From positions 1 to 49,631 of the forward strand of contig JAFXNC010000046.1 of the NCBI GenBank assembly GCA_017529875.1: 49,631 nt of DNA, given 5' to 3'. The translations under genes were made by a program, and so were the position numbers. Each line of letters starts with the position of its first letter. The first letter of the stretch is position 1. Positions 47,640 through 49,631 of the stretch are shown here, in pieces. The notes beneath the pieces are model-generated. The model was not told the origin of the DNA. It did not search any database and saw only the letters and a program-made list of their open reading frames with translations. Source of the stretch: Ruminococcus sp. (GTDB taxonomy: Bacteria; Bacillota; Clostridia; Oscillospirales; Ruminococcaceae).

Positions 47640-48599
47640 ATGGCAAATAATGGTTATCTGAGAACCGTCCGTATGGGCGGATTTGATAAGTCCGACGTTC
47701 TCGCTTATGTCGATGACCTCAACTCAAAGATCTATAACCTCGAGCAGAAGGTCAAGGATCAGACCGAGACTATCGAGCGTCTCGAGAGCAGCGCTCCTGC
47801 TGCCGCCAGCGACGATTTCGAGGGCAAGGCCGAGCTGGAGAAGAAGGTCGAGGACGCCAAGAACAAGATGGCCGAGCTCATGGCTTCCACCGATACCATG
47901 AAAATGCAGATTGCTGATTACGAGCAGCAGATCGCTGAGAAGAATTCCGAGATCGAGGAACAGAAGAACGAGATCGAGGATCTTAAAGAAAAGCTGGAGC
48001 AGGCTGAGAAGAACGCCGGCCAGCAGCAGGCCGTTGCTTCCCCCGCTTTCGACCTCGGTAATGTATTCATCGAGGCTCAGAACACCGCTAACAAGGTCGT
48101 TACCGAGGCTAAGAAGGCCGCTCAGCAGATGACTGATGAGGCCGAGGCTCAGGCTAACCAGATCATAGACGATGCCAACGCTCAGGCAGAGGCTACCGTT
48201 ACCGGCGCTCAGGCTGAGGCTACCAGAACTCTCGAGACTGCTAAGGAAAGCGCTGCCGCAATGACCGCTGCCGCTCAGGCCGAGGCCGATAAGGTAAGAG
48301 GCGCTGCTTATGCAGAGGCTGACAGAGTTACTACCTCCGCAAATGCTCAGGCAGAGGCCACTACCGCAAACGCCGATGCCGAGGCTAAGCAGATGATCGA
48401 GGACGCAAACGCTCAGGTCGGCATGATCAGAGCTAAGTCCGCATCCCTGGTAGAGTCCGTAAGAAGCGAGTATACCTCCCTCAACGAGAACATCACTCAG
48501 GTCATCGCTACTCTCAATGACCTGTTTGGTGCTTCCATCGGTTCCGCCAACAAGGCAAGAGATCTTATTGACGAGGGTCTCGAACTGGTTGAGGAGTGA
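47640..48599 (+). CDS. DivIVA/GpsB-like coiled-coil protein
   Basis: 319 aa. The N-terminus, with MGGFDKSDVLAYVDDL, matches the DivIVA membrane-binding domain. A glutamate/lysine coiled coil (about 27-135) leads to a second long helix that is rich in Ala, Glu and Gln (about 150-285), with AQAEA-type units recurring about every 10-11 residues. Proteins of this type bind curved membrane at poles and septa and guide wall synthesis. GGAGG precedes the ATG, and a strong promoter is adjacent. The alanine-rich half resembles rod-forming, membrane-tethered coils. The fumarase beta gene starts at its stop. Confidence 0.88.
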   Translation: MANNGYLRTVRMGGFDKSDVLAYVDDLNSKIYNLEQKVKDQTETIERLESSAPAAASDDFEGKAELEKKVEDAKNKMAELMASTDTMKMQIADYEQQIAEKNSEIEEQKNEIEDLKEKLEQAEKNAGQQQAVASPAFDLGNVFIEAQNTANKVVTEAKKAAQQMTDEAEAQANQIIDDANAQAEATVTGAQAEATRTLETAKESAAAMTAAAQAEADKVRGAAYAEADRVTTSANAQAEATTANADAEAKQMIEDANAQVGMIRAKSASLVESVRSEYTSLNENITQVIATLNDLFGASIGSANKARDLIDEGLELVEE

Positions 48600-49153
48600 T
48601 GTCATTGCTCAGGATAGATGCGTCTGAGCTGAAGGCGAGAGCCACAGAACTTAAGGCCGGCATGAAAGTGCTGGTGTCCGGTACGGTCTATACCTCCCGG
48701 GACGCCGCGCATAAGCGCATCATGGCTATGATCGAGAAGGGAGAAAAGCTCCCATACGAGATCGAGAATGCTGTGATCTACTACGCCGGGCCTACTCCTG
48801 CTCCCGAAGGGAAGCCCATAGGCTCCTGCGGCCCCACCACTTCCTCCCGAATGGACAGATTCGCTCCCAGGCTCCTTGATATGGGGCTTGCCGCCATGAT
48901 CGGCAAGGGCGAGCGTTCACAGGAGGTCAGAGACGCTATCGTCAGAAATAAAGCCGTTTACCTTTGCGCAGTGGGAGGTGCAGGCGCCTTGGCCTGTAAC
49001 TGCATCAAGAGCTGCGAGGTCATTGCCTTTGAGGATCTCGGCTGCGAATCGGTGAAAAAGCTTTATATTCAGGATTTTCCGCTTATCGTTGCTAACGACT
49101 GCTCCGGCGGCGACATATTTGAGCGCGGCAGAGCTGAGTATGCAGATCTATAG
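48599..49153 (+). CDS. Class I fumarase/L-tartrate dehydratase beta subunit (Fe-S type, C-terminal domain)
   Basis: 184 aa. The GPTTSSRMD motif (78-86), MIGKGER and the GGAGALAC region mark the C-terminal domain of two-subunit iron-sulfur hydro-lyases, most often fumarase, which interconverts fumarate and malate. The alpha subunit that carries the cluster cysteines is not next to it and not in the window. The ATG at 48599 overlaps the DivIVA stop. The ribosome site GAGGAG is close, so a TTG two codons later (48605) is possible. Substrate cannot be fixed by sequence alone. Confidence 0.88.
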   Translation: MSLLRIDASELKARATELKAGMKVLVSGTVYTSRDAAHKRIMAMIEKGEKLPYEIENAVIYYAGPTPAPEGKPIGSCGPTTSSRMDRFAPRLLDMGLAAMIGKGERSQEVRDAIVRNKAVYLCAVGGAGALACNCIKSCEVIAFEDLGCESVKKLYIQDFPLIVANDCSGGDIFERGRAEYADL

Positions 49154-49168
49154 AATTATGAAAAAGTG

Positions 49169-49209
49169 AACAGAGGGCAGCTGCAAATTGTCCTCTGTTT
49201 ATCTTTTAT
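49169..49209 (+). terminator. Rho-independent terminator after the fumarase beta gene
   Basis: AACAGAGG pairs with CCTCTGTT around a 14-base segment and is followed by a T-rich TTATCTTTT. Confidence 0.8.
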
Positions 49210-49293
49210 TCGTCAAAATAACTATTATAGATTAGTTAAATATGTAGAATGATACAAATGTTTCGGTAATATAAATTTTTTTTAAAAGATTGC

Positions 49294-49322
49294 TTGACTT
49301 TGAATAAATCAGATGTTATTAT
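49294..49322 (+). promoter_or_regulatory. Promoter of the terminal sigma-factor gene
   Basis: TTGACT (49294-49299), a 17-base spacer and TATTAT (49317-49322), 35 bases before the start codon. Confidence 0.8.
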
Positions 49323-49357
49323 ATTAATGCATCTTGAATAATGATAGGATGGTGTCT

Positions 49358-49631
49358 ATGGCGGGAGATGTTCGCGGCAGTATTAAGGACCTCCCCGATG
49401 AGGAGCTTGTATTGTTGTGCCGAAAAGACGACAATACTGCTGTTGACGAACTCATAAGCCGTTTCGCACCCTCTATCAGAAGACGGGCTGATTCCTTCCG
49501 TGGTACTATCGGTGACGATCTTGCGCAGGAAGGGTTTTTGGCGCTGCTTGACGCCGTGAGAAGGTTTTCCCCGGATAAGGGGGCGTCCTTCGGGACTTTC
49601 GCCGAGCACTGCATCCGCAACCGCATGATAA
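49358..49631 (+). CDS. RNA polymerase sigma factor, SigH-like, 5' part only
   Basis: 91 residues are seen before the window ends. The reading begins MAGDVRGSIKDLPDEELV. A sigma-70 region 2 is clear: DDNTAVDELISRF, then GDDLAQEGFLALLDAVRRF and ASFGTFAEHCIRNRM, which matches the core-binding and -10 binding helices of SigH/SigF-like factors. Region 4 lies beyond the edge. The ATG follows GGATGGTG, a modest ribosome site. In Firmicutes such factors drive stationary-phase or sporulation genes. It is an independent transcription unit. Confidence 0.8.
   Translation, partial: MAGDVRGSIKDLPDEELVLLCRKDDNTAVDELISRFAPSIRRRADSFRGTIGDDLAQEGFLALLDAVRRFSPDKGASFGTFAEHCIRNRMI

Noticed and set aside
47640..48599. 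CRISPR-like or tandem DNA repeat in the DivIVA gene
   Set aside because: The recurrent units are protein-level Ala/Glu/Gln heptad-like patterns, and the DNA copies differ. No spacer structure exists.

Overview
The window looks like a chromosome segment of a Gram-positive anaerobe of the Oscillospiraceae, probably Ruminococcus or a close relative. This is inferred from moderately high GC coding DNA with AT-rich spacers, strong AGGAGG-type ribosome sites, SigA-like promoters with 17-base spacers, a Firmicute-style division cluster (mraZ to ftsZ plus DivIVA), a meso-DAP-type MurE, Na+-pump decarboxylase subunits and a two-gene-type fumarase beta subunit. No sequence search was possible. I saw no tRNA, rRNA, CRISPR array or insertion sequence.

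Region 1 (154-8182, minus strand) is one tight eight-gene operon: protein kinase with zinc cluster and membrane tail, a 100-aa unknown, an HExxH protein, a PP2C phosphatase, a TerY-like VWA protein, a VirD4/TraG-like ATPase, a second ATPase-like protein that has lost its Walker A motif and Walker B glutamate, and a transglutaminase-like protein. The kinase/phosphatase/VWA core matches the predicted TerY-P signalling triad, but the ATPase/pseudo-ATPase pair and the two protease-fold proteins make this version unusual. Upstream lie two 36-bp elements with identical spacing (TGAGAC-N16-CGTT on the minus strand) that look like tandem ECF-sigma promoters or paired operators. This is the best candidate for an undescribed system.

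Region 2 (8446-14591, plus) holds a zinc-ribbon membrane protein, a serine hydrolase, polyphosphate kinase, a small acidic protein and oligoendopeptidase F. Region 3 (14723-20461, plus) is a compact acyl-chain operon: ACP, a fused double ketoacyl synthase whose second half lacks the active-site cysteine, a ketoreductase, a FabZ-type dehydratase, a flavin reductase and a PlsX homologue. It lacks a malonyl transferase and a standard enoyl reductase, so it may make a specialised or polyunsaturated acyl chain. Region 4 (20509-22596) is an ECF sigma factor with a membrane-anchored partner.

Region 5 (22611-25752, minus) has Na+-decarboxylase beta and gamma subunits and an MscS channel with a small partner. 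A structured spacer (25.76-26.01 kb) follows. Region 6 (26024-31564, plus) has an Lrp-type regulator, aminotransferase, IspE, a zinc-ribbon membrane protein, a radical SAM activase and an HD-domain protein.

Region 7 (31767-49209, plus) is the division and cell-wall cluster: promoter with MraZ boxes, mraZ, rsmH, ftsL-like, PASTA PBP, murE, murF, a divergent mraY, ftsW, murG, an unknown membrane protein, murA, ftsQ, then ftsZ, DivIVA and a fumarase beta subunit. murD, murC, murB and ftsA are absent from the window. A sigma-factor gene is cut by the right edge.
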